Source: Citrus sinensis (lineage: Eukaryota; Streptophyta; Magnoliopsida; Sapindales; Rutaceae). Taken from it: 64,000 nucleotides of DNA. The stretch covers positions 3,001,001-3,065,000 of the forward strand of contig NC_068561.1 of assembly GCF_022201045.2 (NCBI RefSeq). The letters run 5' to 3'. A program made the translations under genes and the position numbers. Every line of letters begins with the position of its first letter. The first letter of the stretch is position 1. The notes beneath the pieces were generated by a model, which ran no database searches, had not been told where the DNA came from, and saw nothing but the letters and a program-made list of their open reading frames with translations. Of this stretch, positions 10,581-21,223 are shown piece after piece.

Positions 10581-11429
10581 AGAATGCTTCATCCTCTTTG
10601 TCTTAAGCTGAAGAAAGTGATTAAGAAAGAAAGAACACACCCATTTAGTGAAGAAAGTGATTAACATCAGCTGTGAAATTTGTCCTTGAAAGCTAAGTTT
10701 CGGCTACTAAGCTGAGTTTGGACGGAACAAGACCAACAGTAGCTGCGAAGTTTTGGCAGAACAAGAACATTGTCCCTGAAAGCTTGAATTTTCGAAGCTT
10801 GAATTTATTTTTTCGGTACTGTCTTCTTTTCAGTATTTTGTTTTTTGAATTATTTTTTAATTTTTCCCTGCGTTTTTACAACATTGTAACATTGAATTTA
10901 TTTTTTAACCACAAAAAACGTAGAGAGATTGCTGCGTATGAGCATGCTATGGCATTTGATACCACATTGAACTTGCCAAAAAGTGGTTAAAAACATAAAT
11001 GAGCTGGGCATTTGTTTGTATATAATGGGTATTAAGCTGAGTATTTGTTTCTATATTGCATTTTGAATGTTGATTAATGAGCTGGGCATTTGTTTGTATA
11101 TCCCAACCTTATACTGCAAAAGCTGTATCATTTGACCTGTACAAATGTTGGTTTTGAATCATTCAACTTAAACACCTTACTTAATCAAAAGTCCTATAGA
11201 TTGACAATAATCGAAATAGAGGTGAAAGAGTCATCTTCTTTTTTTTCCGAGTAATTACCCGAGTTCAAATCCTAGAAGATTAAAGATTAAAAAAGAAAAA
11301 AAGAGATTAAAAAAGATAAAAGATTACAACAAGCTTGAGCTGTTTCAATTTGAATGTTGAGTTGTTTCATTTTGTTTTTTAAATTTGTTTCTAAATTTAA
11401 TGAATTTATGATAAATAACTAATAAGATA
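10581..11429 (+). other. MULE leader region before the transposase
   Basis: No protein could be supported; the open frame at 10718-10990 has no recognisable domain. A polypyrimidine stretch and the acceptor aaatttgcag at 11449 suggest the transposase leader was spliced. A SINE-like B-box phrase (gagttcaaatcct) lies near 11262. Confidence 0.4.
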
Positions 11430-11456
11430 TTGAATTATTTAAATTTGCAGCAGTTA

Positions 11457-13992
11457 ATGGATAATTTCGAACAAGTGGAGGAGGTTGATGAAGTTGGAGA
11501 ATTGCAGGATTTACAGGGGGCTGAAATGGAAGAAAATAATGAGGAATTGGTGGTGGAAAAAGTTGTTAAGCTTACGGTTGGAATGTCTTTTGATAGTCCT
11601 GATGAAATGTTTGAATATTATAAAGCTTTTGGCCTACAAGAGGGGTTTCCAGTGATGCGTAGATCTTGTACAAAAGGGGATGATGGGAGTTTGAGATATG
11701 TGACATTTACTTGTGGGAGAAACGGCAAGTCAAAAGCCAAACCCACTAATGTTTTGCGGCTTCAACCAAACCAAAAAATTGGATGCAATGCTAAAATTGG
11801 AGGACATTTGGATTTTGTTAATGGAAAATGGGTAATTGAAAATTTGATTCTTGAACACAACCATGCCGTGAGTCCGAGCAAGAGTAGGTATTATTGATGC
11901 AACTGTACCATTATTCCTTTTGTTAAAAAGCAGCTTGAAATAAATGAAGAAGCTGGAATTAAAATGGCTCAAAGTTTTAAGTTGATTGTTGTCGAGGCTG
12001 GTGGCTTTAAAAATGTATCATTCTTAGAAAGAGATGCTACAAATCATGTTGAGAAGGTGAGGCGATTAAGACTCGGAGAAGGGGATGTTGTTGCAATTCA
12101 GAGGTATTTTAAGAAAATGTAAACAGAAAACGATGGGTTTTTCTTCAATATTGACCTAGATGAAAAGGGTCGGTTACAAAATGTATTTTGGGTAGATCCA
12201 AGGAGCAGGGCAGCCTATAAAGACTTTGGAGATGTTGTCACATTTGATACCACATACATTACAAATAAGTATGACATGTCATTTGCTCCTTTTGCAGGAG
12301 TTAATCATCATGATCAATCAATTTTGTTAGGATGTGGGTTGATTTCGCATGAGGACACAAAGACATTTACATAGTTATTTAACACATGACTATCATGTAT
12401 GTCTGGTTATCCTCCCCTTGGAATCATTACATATCAAGATAAAGCGATGAAAAACGCAGTTCAGATTGTGTTTCCAAACACTAAGCATCGATGGTGTTTG
12501 TGGCATATACTGAAAAATGTGCCTGAGAAGTTGGGAAGGTATGCAGAATATCATGCCATTAGAGTTTCATTGCTTTATATTGTTTATGATTCACATACTC
12601 CTGTTGAATTCGAGGAATCTTGGCATGACATGTTAGATAAATATGATCTTAGAAATAATTAGTGGTTGAATAGTTTATATGAGGAAAGAAATCATTGGGT
12701 TCTAGCATTCGTGAAAACTACTTTTTGAGCTGGAATGTCAACCACTCAGTGTAGTGAGAGTATAAATACTTTCTTTGATGGGTATGTTAACTCAAAAACA
12801 ACTTTGAAGCAATTTGTGGAGAAATATAAGAAAGCAATGGAAAGTAAAATTGAGAAAGAATGACAAGCAGATGCACGGAGTTTTAGCCAACGGTTGCCAT
12901 GTACCAATTTTGCAATGGAAAAGCAAATTGAAGAAGTGTACACTATTTTCAAGTTTCAAGAATTTCAGTAGGAGCTGGTGAATAAGATATATTGTGAGGT
13001 TTTCAGTTGTGGGGGGTCAGAATATGAAGTTATTGAAAACGATGAAAAGAGTAGAGAAAAGACTTTTAAAGTCATTTTTGAAAAAGATAAAGGTGAAATT
13101 CATTATGTGTGCTCAATGTTTGAATATAAGGGCATTCTTTTCAAACATGCTATCGCAGTGTTGTCACGTAACCGTGTGCAATTACTGCCGAAAAAGTATA
13201 TCCTACGAAGATGGAGGAAAGATGTGCGGAGATTCTCTAGTAAAGTCAAAGTCAGTTATGATGCACGGAGTTCGAGCATTGAACATCAGCGATATAAAGA
13301 GGAGTGCACTATTTTTTATGATGTTGCTGAGGTAGCTTCCAAAAATGAAGAAAGTCATAGAAACATTATGGGTTGGATCGAGAAAGTTATGAAGGATGTA
13401 TCTCTAAATGTTCGATGTGACGGTGACGATACAACCATTGATGGTGGATCCAATAGTAACATACAAGATCCAGTGGTAACTCGGCGTAAAGGTCGTCCAC
13501 CTTATCAAAGAAAGCAAAAGCAATTTAATAGGCCAAAACAGAAATCGAACAACGTTTCGATAAACACAACTATAGAGGTAATTGTATATACTTTAGATTA
13601 ATTTAATACTTTAATACATTCATTTTAAATCAATTTAATATATACTTTAAATGTGTGTTGACTGCACTTCTAGGACGCAGAGATACATGATTTATCTTCT
13701 CAAGTGGCTACTACAATCCCAACACAAGAGAGCAATATGGCTATGGTAATATTTTTTTATTTGTTATTTCCATTCATTGTCATATGTTTGATAATTTGTG
13801 TTTAATTTTTTCTTTTTTTTTGGTACAACAACAACCACAGCAAACACCCCTACAACATGCATTTTTCCCCCTTACTATCAGTATTAGATGAATTACGGTC
13901 CAGCTCATCATGTACACTTGCAACATGTACCGCAACAAAATTTCGAAAAGGCCAATCAAGGGGAGTTTTCAACTAATGAACCAAGCATGTGA
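11457..13992 (+). pseudogene. FAR1/MURA-type MULE transposase pseudogene
   Basis: One reading frame runs from the ATG at 11457 (just after an intron acceptor at 11449) to 13577 without any frameshift. In order it shows an acidic N-terminus; a FAR1/WRKY-GCM1 zinc-binding domain with RRSCTKG, FTCGRNGK, GCNAKI and LILEHNH; a MULE transposase core with VVTFDTTYITNKYDMSFAPF (first Asp) and KHRWCLWHI; and a SWIM-like segment (YVCSMFEYKGILFKHAIAVL) that has lost expected cysteines. It ends in a basic tail (RRKGRPPYQRKQKQ). Two further exons can be spliced (about 13674-13745 and from about 13890), ending at the TGA at 13990-13992. Eight stops lie in the same frame (11895, 12120, 12372, 12387, 12660, 12726, 12861, 12969), most explained by single changes in Trp, Arg or Gln codons. 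It cannot make transposase now. Confidence 0.85.
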
Positions 13993-14093
13993 TCGAAGTT
14001 AGCTTATACTTATGTTTTATGTATTATTCAACTAATGAACTAATGTAATTTGGTGTATGTGTATTTTGACATTTTTTAAATTTTGGAGTTCAT

Positions 14094-14961
14094 AAGTCTA
14101 TTTTCAAAATGCTAGAAATGGATTCATTTGAAAAATATTAGAATGATTTGGGCCATAGTATAATTTTGAGAAGAATTTTTGGGGCCAAATTATAATTTCA
14201 TAATACTGTGAATTAATAAGTCTATTTTCAAAATGCTAGAAATGGATTCATTTGAAAAATATTAGAATGATTTGGGCCATAGTATAATTTTGAGAAGAAT
14301 TTTTGGGGCCAAATTATAATTTCATAATACTGTGAATTAATAAGTCTATTTTCAAAATGCTAGAAATGGATTCATTTGAAAAATATTAGAATGATTTGGG
14401 CCATAGTATAATTTTGAGAAGAATTTTTGGGGTCAAATTATAATTTCATAATACTGTGAATTAATAAGTCTATTTTCAAAATGCTAGAAATGGATTCATT
14501 TGGAAAATATTAGAATAATTTAGGCCATAGCATAATTTTGAGAAGAATTTTTGGGGCCAAATTATAATTTAATAATACTGTGAATTAATAAGTCTATTTT
14601 CAAAATGCTAGAAATGGATTCATTTGGAAAATATTAGAATGATTTGGGCTATAGTATAATTTTGAGAAGAATTTTTGGGGCCAAATTATAATTTCATAAT
14701 ACTGTGAATTAATAAGTCTATTTTCAAAATGCTAGAAATGGATTCATTTGGAAAATATTAGAATAATTTAGGCCATAGCATAATTTTGAGAAGAATTTTT
14801 GGGGCCAAATTATAATTTAATAATACTGTGAATTAATAAGTCTATTTTCAAAATGCTAGAAATGGATTCATTTGGAAAATATTAGAATGATTTGGGCTAT
14901 AGTATAATTTTGAGAAGAATTTTTGGGGCCAAATTATAATTTCATAATACTGTGAATTAAA
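14094..14961. repeat. Seven tandem 124-bp repeats
   Basis: Units beginning aagtctattttcaaaatg start at 14094, 14218, 14342, 14466, 14590, 14714 and 14838, exactly 124 bp apart. Units 1 and 2 are identical and unit 3 differs by about one base. Units 4 and 6 share one set of variants (gaataatttaggccatagc), while 5 and 7 share another (gatttgggctatagt), so the last four units are two copies of a 248-bp dimer. The array fills the gap between the 3' ends of the transposase and the GRF ORF. Confidence 0.95.
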
Positions 14962-15045
14962 TCGAGAGAGTCAAACAACTCGAAAACTTATATTTAACAT
15001 GAAAATGCTATTACATATGTCTACAAGTCTTTAACTTGAAACAAC

Positions 15046-15441
15046 TTAAAAATAATACTTTAAGAGAAAACATAATACAACAATCATCAGTATTTTAATA
15101 AAATCATATCGTGGTGCTTCTTTCTTTCGAAGTTCGTCGTCCAACAATCGCCTCTGCACTTCATGTTCTCGCATACGCTTAAGTTCTTTATGCAATAAGT
15201 GAAATTTAACGGACAAAAACTTGATCTCTAAGGCCAACTTCCTAACTTCATCCGCTAACAAGTCTATTTTCTCTTCGCTAGGTTTACGATCTTCTGCCCA
15301 TTGAAAGTTCTTACATCCTCTACAAATCCAAAATTTGCGATTTGGATTTTTTATTGTGCGTGACGTTAACAACTCCATATGATTACCGCATCCATTACAC
15401 ATTTGCAATGAGCTTCGATTCTCACTTAACTCGGATGACAT
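15046..15441 (-). CDS. GRF-type zinc finger protein with C-terminal membrane segment, MULE-borne
   Basis: This is an intact 131-aa single-exon ORF. Residues 15-43 form a GRF-type zinc finger: CNGC (C15, C18), then the NRKF stretch before WICRGC (C40, C43), followed by FQWAED. The GRF family binds nucleic acid, usually single-stranded, in APE2 and topoisomerase III relatives. Residues ~52-105 are charged and probably coiled coil (LADEVRKLALEIKFL, LLHKELKRMREHEVQ). Residues ~113-131 (IKILMIVVLCFLLKYYF) look like a tail-anchor membrane segment. It is transcribed toward the dead transposase and lies inside the MULE, with the right terminal region upstream of it. Small GRF-finger proteins are abundant in many plant genomes, often in transposon contexts. 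It could be an accessory gene or a captured host gene; its intactness next to a ruined transposase is notable. Confidence 0.75.
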   Translation of the reverse strand: MSSELSENRSSLQMCNGCGNHMELLTSRTIKNPNRKFWICRGCKNFQWAEDRKPSEEKIDLLADEVRKLALEIKFLSVKFHLLHKELKRMREHEVQRRLLDDELRKKEAPRYDFIKILMIVVLCFLLKYYF

Positions 15442-17050
15442 TGTTTGTGGTTAATAGTTCCTTACGAAGAAACTGCCCAAAAAGGGAAACAATTATAGTT
15501 AATAATGCCAAAGAAATTACCCAATTCAAATTTTAATTGCAATTACAGTTAGTCAGACTTAAAAGAAAAGAAAACTAGAACATATGAACAACATGAAAAC
15601 TGGAAACTGTAACATATGAACAGCATGAAAACTGAAACATGAAAAGAAATTACCACTAAATTCTACAAGCAACTAGCCAGCAACCACCCAGCAGCTAATG
15701 TGAAAACTACAACCAATATGCCAGAAAGGCTACATTTGTCTCGCGTAGCTTCCCAAATTCAAAAAGTTCAACAAAGTTATCAATAAATTCTACAAGCAAC
15801 CAACCAGCAACCACCCAACAGCTAATATGAAACTACAAGCAATATGCCAGAAAGGCTATCAAAGAACCCAAGCCAAAATGCACGCAATCTATATACCAAA
15901 ATGCACACAATCTATAAACAGACAACTGGAGATAAAATAGAAGCCTCCAATTCCATCAATAATATTAATCCTCATCACTCGGTTACATTAATTCAAAAAA
16001 GTACATGAAATACAGACAGAGAGCAGCTGCAATTGACTCAAATCAGAAATATCTCATGCTAAGAAATAACAGACAAGTTTCAGCTGCATAAGCTCAGAAA
16101 TAACAGACAGAGAGCACCTGCATAAGCCCGGAAATAACAGACAGAGCAACTGCAATTGACTCAAATAAGAAATCTCTTCGAAATCTTCCAGAGCAAAATC
16201 TCTTTTTCATCATCATTCATCCTCAACCTCAACATTAGCAAATTCAAAATTGTACCCAAATTCAGCTGAAAATCAATTGCAATTTAATTGATAAAGAACC
16301 AAAAAGATCATTGAGAGTACCCAAGCCTAACTAAAAGTATAAGGGTTATGCTTGAGCTACGTAACCCATGCAAGCCTTGCATGGCACATTCAAGACATGT
16401 ATCAAGTAAAGTTTGTGTGTGGATGCTTACCGAAGCAATAACGGTTGGATTACCACATCAAGTGATCATTGCAGATTTAGCAGGGAATCAAATCTTGGTT
16501 GTTACATTTGATTTGAATTCTGCTGCGAGTTTATAGCTAGGCAATATTATCCTTAATTTATTTACTAGATTTGAGCCAATAATCTCGGTTACAAAGCAAA
16601 GTATTGTTACGTTTGCTGTTATAAATAAGCTCTAGTACTGAAATAAGAGTCATGGAGAAATTATCTTAAATATTTGTTTGTGGTCGTTCTCACCAAAAGC
16701 AGAATAACTATATTACTTGCAATTGTTAGCAAGCATCTGATTGGGACCATATCATTAACACACTTAAATAAAACGGGAATGACAATAGCTATCCAAATTC
16801 AGTCGAAAATTAATTAAATGGGAATGACAATAGCTAAGAAAATTTAGCACTTGCAGAGCAATGATATTAAATTTTCATCATAACTGTCCTAACCTAGATC
16901 AACCAAATCGTCCCCATTTTGCCATAACCTAAAGAGGAAAAAACGAAGCATTACCTCAGGTTGTGAACTTTGCCTCTTCGTGAGTTTAATTTTTCGAACA
17001 AGTTTCAGCTACTAGCGTTACCAGCGTTGACGGTGACCGTGGCAGTGAGT
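15442..17050. other. MULE right subterminal region
   Basis: This is upstream of the GRF ORF, mostly non-coding. There are direct repeats of the type acatatgaacaacatgaaaac (about 15579 and 15610) and ccagaaaggcta (about 15720 and 15847), plus repeated 'aataacagacaga' phrases near 16065-16145. The ORF at 16348-16536 has no recognisable domain. The region may hold the GRF promoter and a spliced leader. Confidence 0.4.
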
Positions 17051-17099
17051 CGGTCGTGGTGGATTCCAAATGGTTGGACCTCCATCGAGGAAGGAAAGT

Positions 17100-17355
17100 A
17101 ATGAGTTTTTTTAAGAAACGAAGCACCGAAGAGATTTACGGTCTAACAGAACAAGACCAACTTGGTCTTCTATCTGTCTCGTTCCCATGTGAAACGAAGA
17201 AAGGAAGAAATAAAGAGGAAGAGATTTAATTCTTCTCAAAATAGTCCATCAGAAACAGCAACGTTTTGGAGAAGCAAAAAAGAAAAAAAAAACTAAACAA
17301 AACGACGCTGTTTTGTTTAGTTTCGGGGTTTGACCTGGGACAAACATCATTTTTC
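17100..17355 (-). repeat. MULE right terminal inverted repeat
   Basis: Read on the - strand from 17355 it matches the left terminus, clearest in 'aggtcaaaccccgaaa' and the following aaaacagcgtcgtttt block. It ends exactly at the right copy of the 9-bp duplication. Confidence 0.75.
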
Positions 17356-17364
17356 ATCACATTA
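17356..17364. repeat. Target-site duplication, MULE right copy
   Basis: ATCACATTA, identical to 10322-10330. Confidence 0.85.
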
Positions 17365-17594
17365 ACATTTGTTCACTCACTACTTAGAAATTTAAAGGAA
17401 ACATTCAAAAATTTAAAAGTAAATGAGAAATGCTAAATAAATCTTTTTCATTGAGAAATGCATAATCACCTCATCCAAGTGGTTGCTTCATTAATCCCTA
17501 TGACAATGCAAAATAATTATCATTTAAGGAGGTGGGACCCCACATTGAAGATGTCCTCCCTTATCTATAGGAATTTATGGAATTCAAATACGTT

Positions 17595-18262
17595 GACTAA
17601 CTAGTGAAGCAAATCAACTAATGCTAAAACGACAAATTTTATGTGCGTTTTTCAAAGTTAAATGACTTAGGCAAAATGAGAAGCTAAGTCTGTATTTTGT
17701 GTTATATTGAATTTATTGATTGAAATGACAAAAAGCCTTGCTGTTTTTGGTTTAATGAAATATTAGCAATGCACATGAATCATAATGATGTGTGAATTTG
17801 TTATGAAACTATTATGGCATATGCACTTTACGTGCACTTCTGGGCAAGCTTCTAGGTTTGTTATAAAGCTATTTTCATATTTGATTTTAGTGCAACAAAC
17901 AAAGAGGTATAAAGGATTCAAGAGAGATAGAAAGCTTGAGAAAAAAGAGTGATCTTTCTCCTTGTACTAAGCTTTATAAATCTCTATGTAAAGAAACTTG
18001 AGTTAATTGATATAGCTAATCAATTTTTTCCTCTCATGGATGCAGGTTAATACAAATTGGCTGAACTATTAATTGGCTAAATTCTATAATTATTTAGTGA
18101 TTTACGTTGTTTTAATTGCTTTTGATTTAATCATCATTTTGTTCATTTTAAGATTCTTAATTAGCTATTCAAATCATCCTCTAAGCATCTTGTAGTGTCC
18201 AAATTAAAGATTTTAGGTAGTGTTTGGTGAATCTTGATTTGCATTGCTTCTCAATCACTACA
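17595..18262 (+). mobile_element. 5' LTR of a decayed Ty1/copia element
   Basis: The stretch 17608-17870 (starting gaagcaaatcaactaatgct) is repeated with about 15-20% change at 22390-22650, so these are two LTR copies. This copy ends in ca at 18262, two bases before a primer-binding site. The start is approximate because the opposite LTR is diverged. Confidence 0.75.
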
Positions 18263-18264
18263 AT

Positions 18265-18275
18265 TGGTATCAGAG
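18265..18275 (+). other. Primer-binding site (initiator Met tRNA)
   Basis: TGGTATCAGAG lies just inside the 5' LTR, the usual initiator-tRNA primer site of plant copia elements. Confidence 0.85.
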
Positions 18276-19401
18276 TAGGGTCCTTTGATCAAATCCAAGT
18301 TGGCTACTCCTAAAGTTGATCTAAAGAAGTTTAATGGAAAGAATGTTTTCAATATGTGGAAAGTCAAAATAGAAGCCTATTGAATACAAAGGGGTTGGGA
18401 TTGTAGATCTCATTGCATATACAATTGATATTTCACATGAAATTAATGATGAAGACCAAGAAGTTGCTAAGAGGTAGCTTAGAGCACACTTAAGTTCGAA
18501 TGGCAAAAGGCTATAGATGAGAAAATATCATGTGTTTATAAGAACAACACCTGGGAGCTGGTGAGAAAACATGACAACAGAAGATTAGTTGGCTATAAAT
18601 GGATTTTTAGAATCAAAGATAGATTAATAGCTACTGAATTTAGGAGATTTAGAGCTAGGTCAGTAGCTAAAGCATATACTTAGATGAAAGAAGCGGACTT
18701 TAAATAAGTATTTTTACATGTAGTCAGTCATGCTTCTATAAGAATGTTATTGGCTTTGATAAAAGTTCATGACATAGAGCTTGATCAAGTTGATATTGAA
18801 ACTGTTTTCTTGCATATGAGACTATAAGAAGAGATTCTAATTATTCAATCAGAAGGGTATGTGGATCCTAAGAAGGCTGATTATGTGTGTTTATTGAGGA
18901 AATCACTATATGGATTAAAGTAATCCCCTAGGCAGTGGCATCTCAAGTTTAATAAGTTCATGATTTTTCATGCATTTGAGAGATGTAGTTTTGATCATTG
19001 TGTATATTACAAGCTATTAAGAACATATCTCTATATATACTTATTGCTATATGTAGATGATATATTGATAGCTTGTGAACAAAGAGATGACATTGAAGCC
19101 TTAAAGCTGCTGTTGAACTTAGAATTTGATATGAAATACTTTGGACATACTAAGAAGATCTTAGGCATGGACACAAGGAGAAATAGAAGAGAAAGGACAA
19201 TGATTATTTTGCAAGAGAAGTATTTAAATAAAGAGCTTGACACTTTTGGGATGCAACGTTGCAAGTCTGTAATGACACCATCAGCATCTCATTCCTGACT
19301 ATCTAATCTGCAATTCCTAAAATAAATGAAGAAAAGGGTAAAATGGCAAAAATTCCTTATGCTCATGTTGTAGGGTATATAATATATGCTATGGTCTTAA
19401 C

Positions 19402-20664
19402 TGAAATATTAGTTATGCAACCCAAGAGGGGGGTGAATTGGGTTTTTAAAACTTAAACTAAGCAAACCACACAACAATTTAATCTAATGCCTTAATAAAA
19501 TAAAAATAAATAAATTTAATAGTGCTAAAAAATAAAAGGGTAAGAGAAGAGAGAGCAAACATAAATATTTTTACGTGATTCGACAATCCCCGCCTCCAAG
19601 CAAACTAAGCTAGAAGATTTCATTATCCAAGCCTCCAAGGCTTCAAGTTCTTACAATTGACTTTTAAGGTGTCAATGACCTTTACAACAAGAGATTATCC
19701 CTTAATCTCTTAACCCAAGTGTTTCTCACACTCAAATTCTCATAAATTTGATAAAGAAATAAAAATTACAACAAATAACTCTCTTTTAAAGTGGATTACA
19801 AATGATAGCACAATGGACATTTAATATATAATCATTTGCGAAATGGAAACTCAAAATATAATGTATGCTCTTGTTATTTCTTGCAAAAGTTTTTAAAATT
19901 GAATTGGATTTGAGTTTCTATAGTTTTGACACAAAAATTAGTCGTTATAGACAAAACCAGCAAGCAAGCAACTAGCCTCTTGATTAGTTGGCTCGCCACT
20001 AAGTACAGTGCAAGTTACCATTGCAATTTGAATTTTGTTACAATGATGCTACAGTAACACCATTTTCTAAAATTATATTTTTGCCCAACCTTTCTATAAT
20101 TTGACTATTGCGCAAAACGTCATAAAACTTTGCAAACAGATCTAATTTCAGAATTTCTAAATAAAGCTTGTTATTCCACAAAACTTTTGAAATTATGCTA
20201 TGACTCAAAACTTTATAATATTTTTTAAAGAGGTTCTTCTTTCCTTTTTTTTTTTTACCATAATGCCTATTGATTTCAAAGTTCTCAAAATTTTTTAATT
20301 TAATCCAAAATTTAAAAAATACTCAAATCCACAAAATACTTGTCCTATATATAACCTTTTGGTTTATAAAAAATAATGATTTATTAAAAAAAATCTTGAG
20401 CTTCTCAAATGTTAAATCATGCATATATTAAATCATAACAACGTTACAAGACTTTGTCGTAATAATGACTCCGTTGAGTTAAACTTTGTTCTTGATCGAA
20501 CCGTTGTCCGCTGAGTGTCTTGATCTTCATTTCAATTGATTCACTTGCATAAATATTATCCTTCAAGAACCAGTGAAAATGTGAAATACAATATTTATCA
20601 TATCACTTAAGACACATATTTGTTATCATAAAAATTACAATATGTGTACCCATTTAGGCTAACA
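19402..20664. mobile_element. LTR-type insertion (TG...CA, 1263 bp) inside copia pol
   Basis: The segment begins TGAAATATTAG and ends GGCTAACA, flanked on both sides by TTAAC (19397-19401 and 20665-20669). The copia reading frame continues across the empty site (YAMVLT then RPDIS). Near its start is a hairpin-prone acccaagaggggggtgaatt phrase. It has no coding sequence of its own. I read it as a solo LTR or a non-autonomous LTR element. Confidence 0.75.
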
Positions 20665-21223
20665 TTAACAAGACCTGACATATCACGTGCTTTAAGCATT
20701 GTAAGTAGATACATTGCAGCACTTGGTAAGGAGCATTAGAAGGCAGTTAAATGGATAATGAGGTACTTGAAAAGTACTCAGGATATTAGTTGTTGTATAG
20801 AAGATTAGCAGTTTGAATAGTGGATTATGGGTTTTATAGATTCAAATTTTGTTGGTGATCATGATAGAATAAAGTCCTTAATAGGTTATATGTTCATGTT
20901 GAATGGCTACATTATCAACTAGAAAGCAAACCTCTAGAATGTTATTACCATGTCAAAAACAAAGGCTGAATATACTGCTGCTCTAGAGGCAATGAAAGAA
21001 GTATTATGGCTCAAAGGTTTGATGGCTAAGTTAGAAATGCTTTAGAAGATTGTTGAAATACATTGTAACAGCTCAAATGTTGTATACTTGAGTGAAAATC
21101 CAACTCACTATGAAAGAACCAAACATATTGATGTTAAATTTCACTTGTAAGAAATGAAATATCTAAAGGAGTAATCAAAATGGTAAATGTTCATACTGAC
21201 AGCAATCCTACAGACATGCTTAT

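Larger units (their letters stand above)
10331..17355 (+). mobile_element. Complete Mutator-like element (MULE), 7.0 kb
   Basis: The ends are inverted repeats: GAGTTATGATATTTG... at the left and, read inward from 17355, GAAAAATGATGTTTG.... Both run into an almost identical 'tcaaaccccgaaa' block and a shared 'aaaac.gcgtc.tttt' block. Patchy similarity continues for about 250 bp ('tactttccttc.tcga', 'gggaacg'). A perfect 9-bp duplication flanks the element. From left to right it contains a FAR1/MURA-type transposase pseudogene (+), seven 124-bp tandem repeats, an intact GRF zinc-finger ORF (-) and 1.9 kb of non-coding DNA up to the right terminus. Transposase and GRF ORF are convergent, as are mudrA and mudrB in maize MuDR, though the GRF ORF has no visible relation to mudrB. 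The transposase is dead, so movement would need a helper. Confidence 0.85.

Noticed and set aside
10718..10990. 90-aa frame in the MULE leader
   Set aside because: Phe-rich low-complexity translation of T-rich leader DNA; no domain.
14094..14961. Tandem array considered as CRISPR-like
   Set aside because: The whole 124-bp unit is repeated without unique spacers, and this is plant nuclear DNA.
18321..18506. 61-aa frame (-)
   Set aside because: Antisense shadow of the copia gag start.
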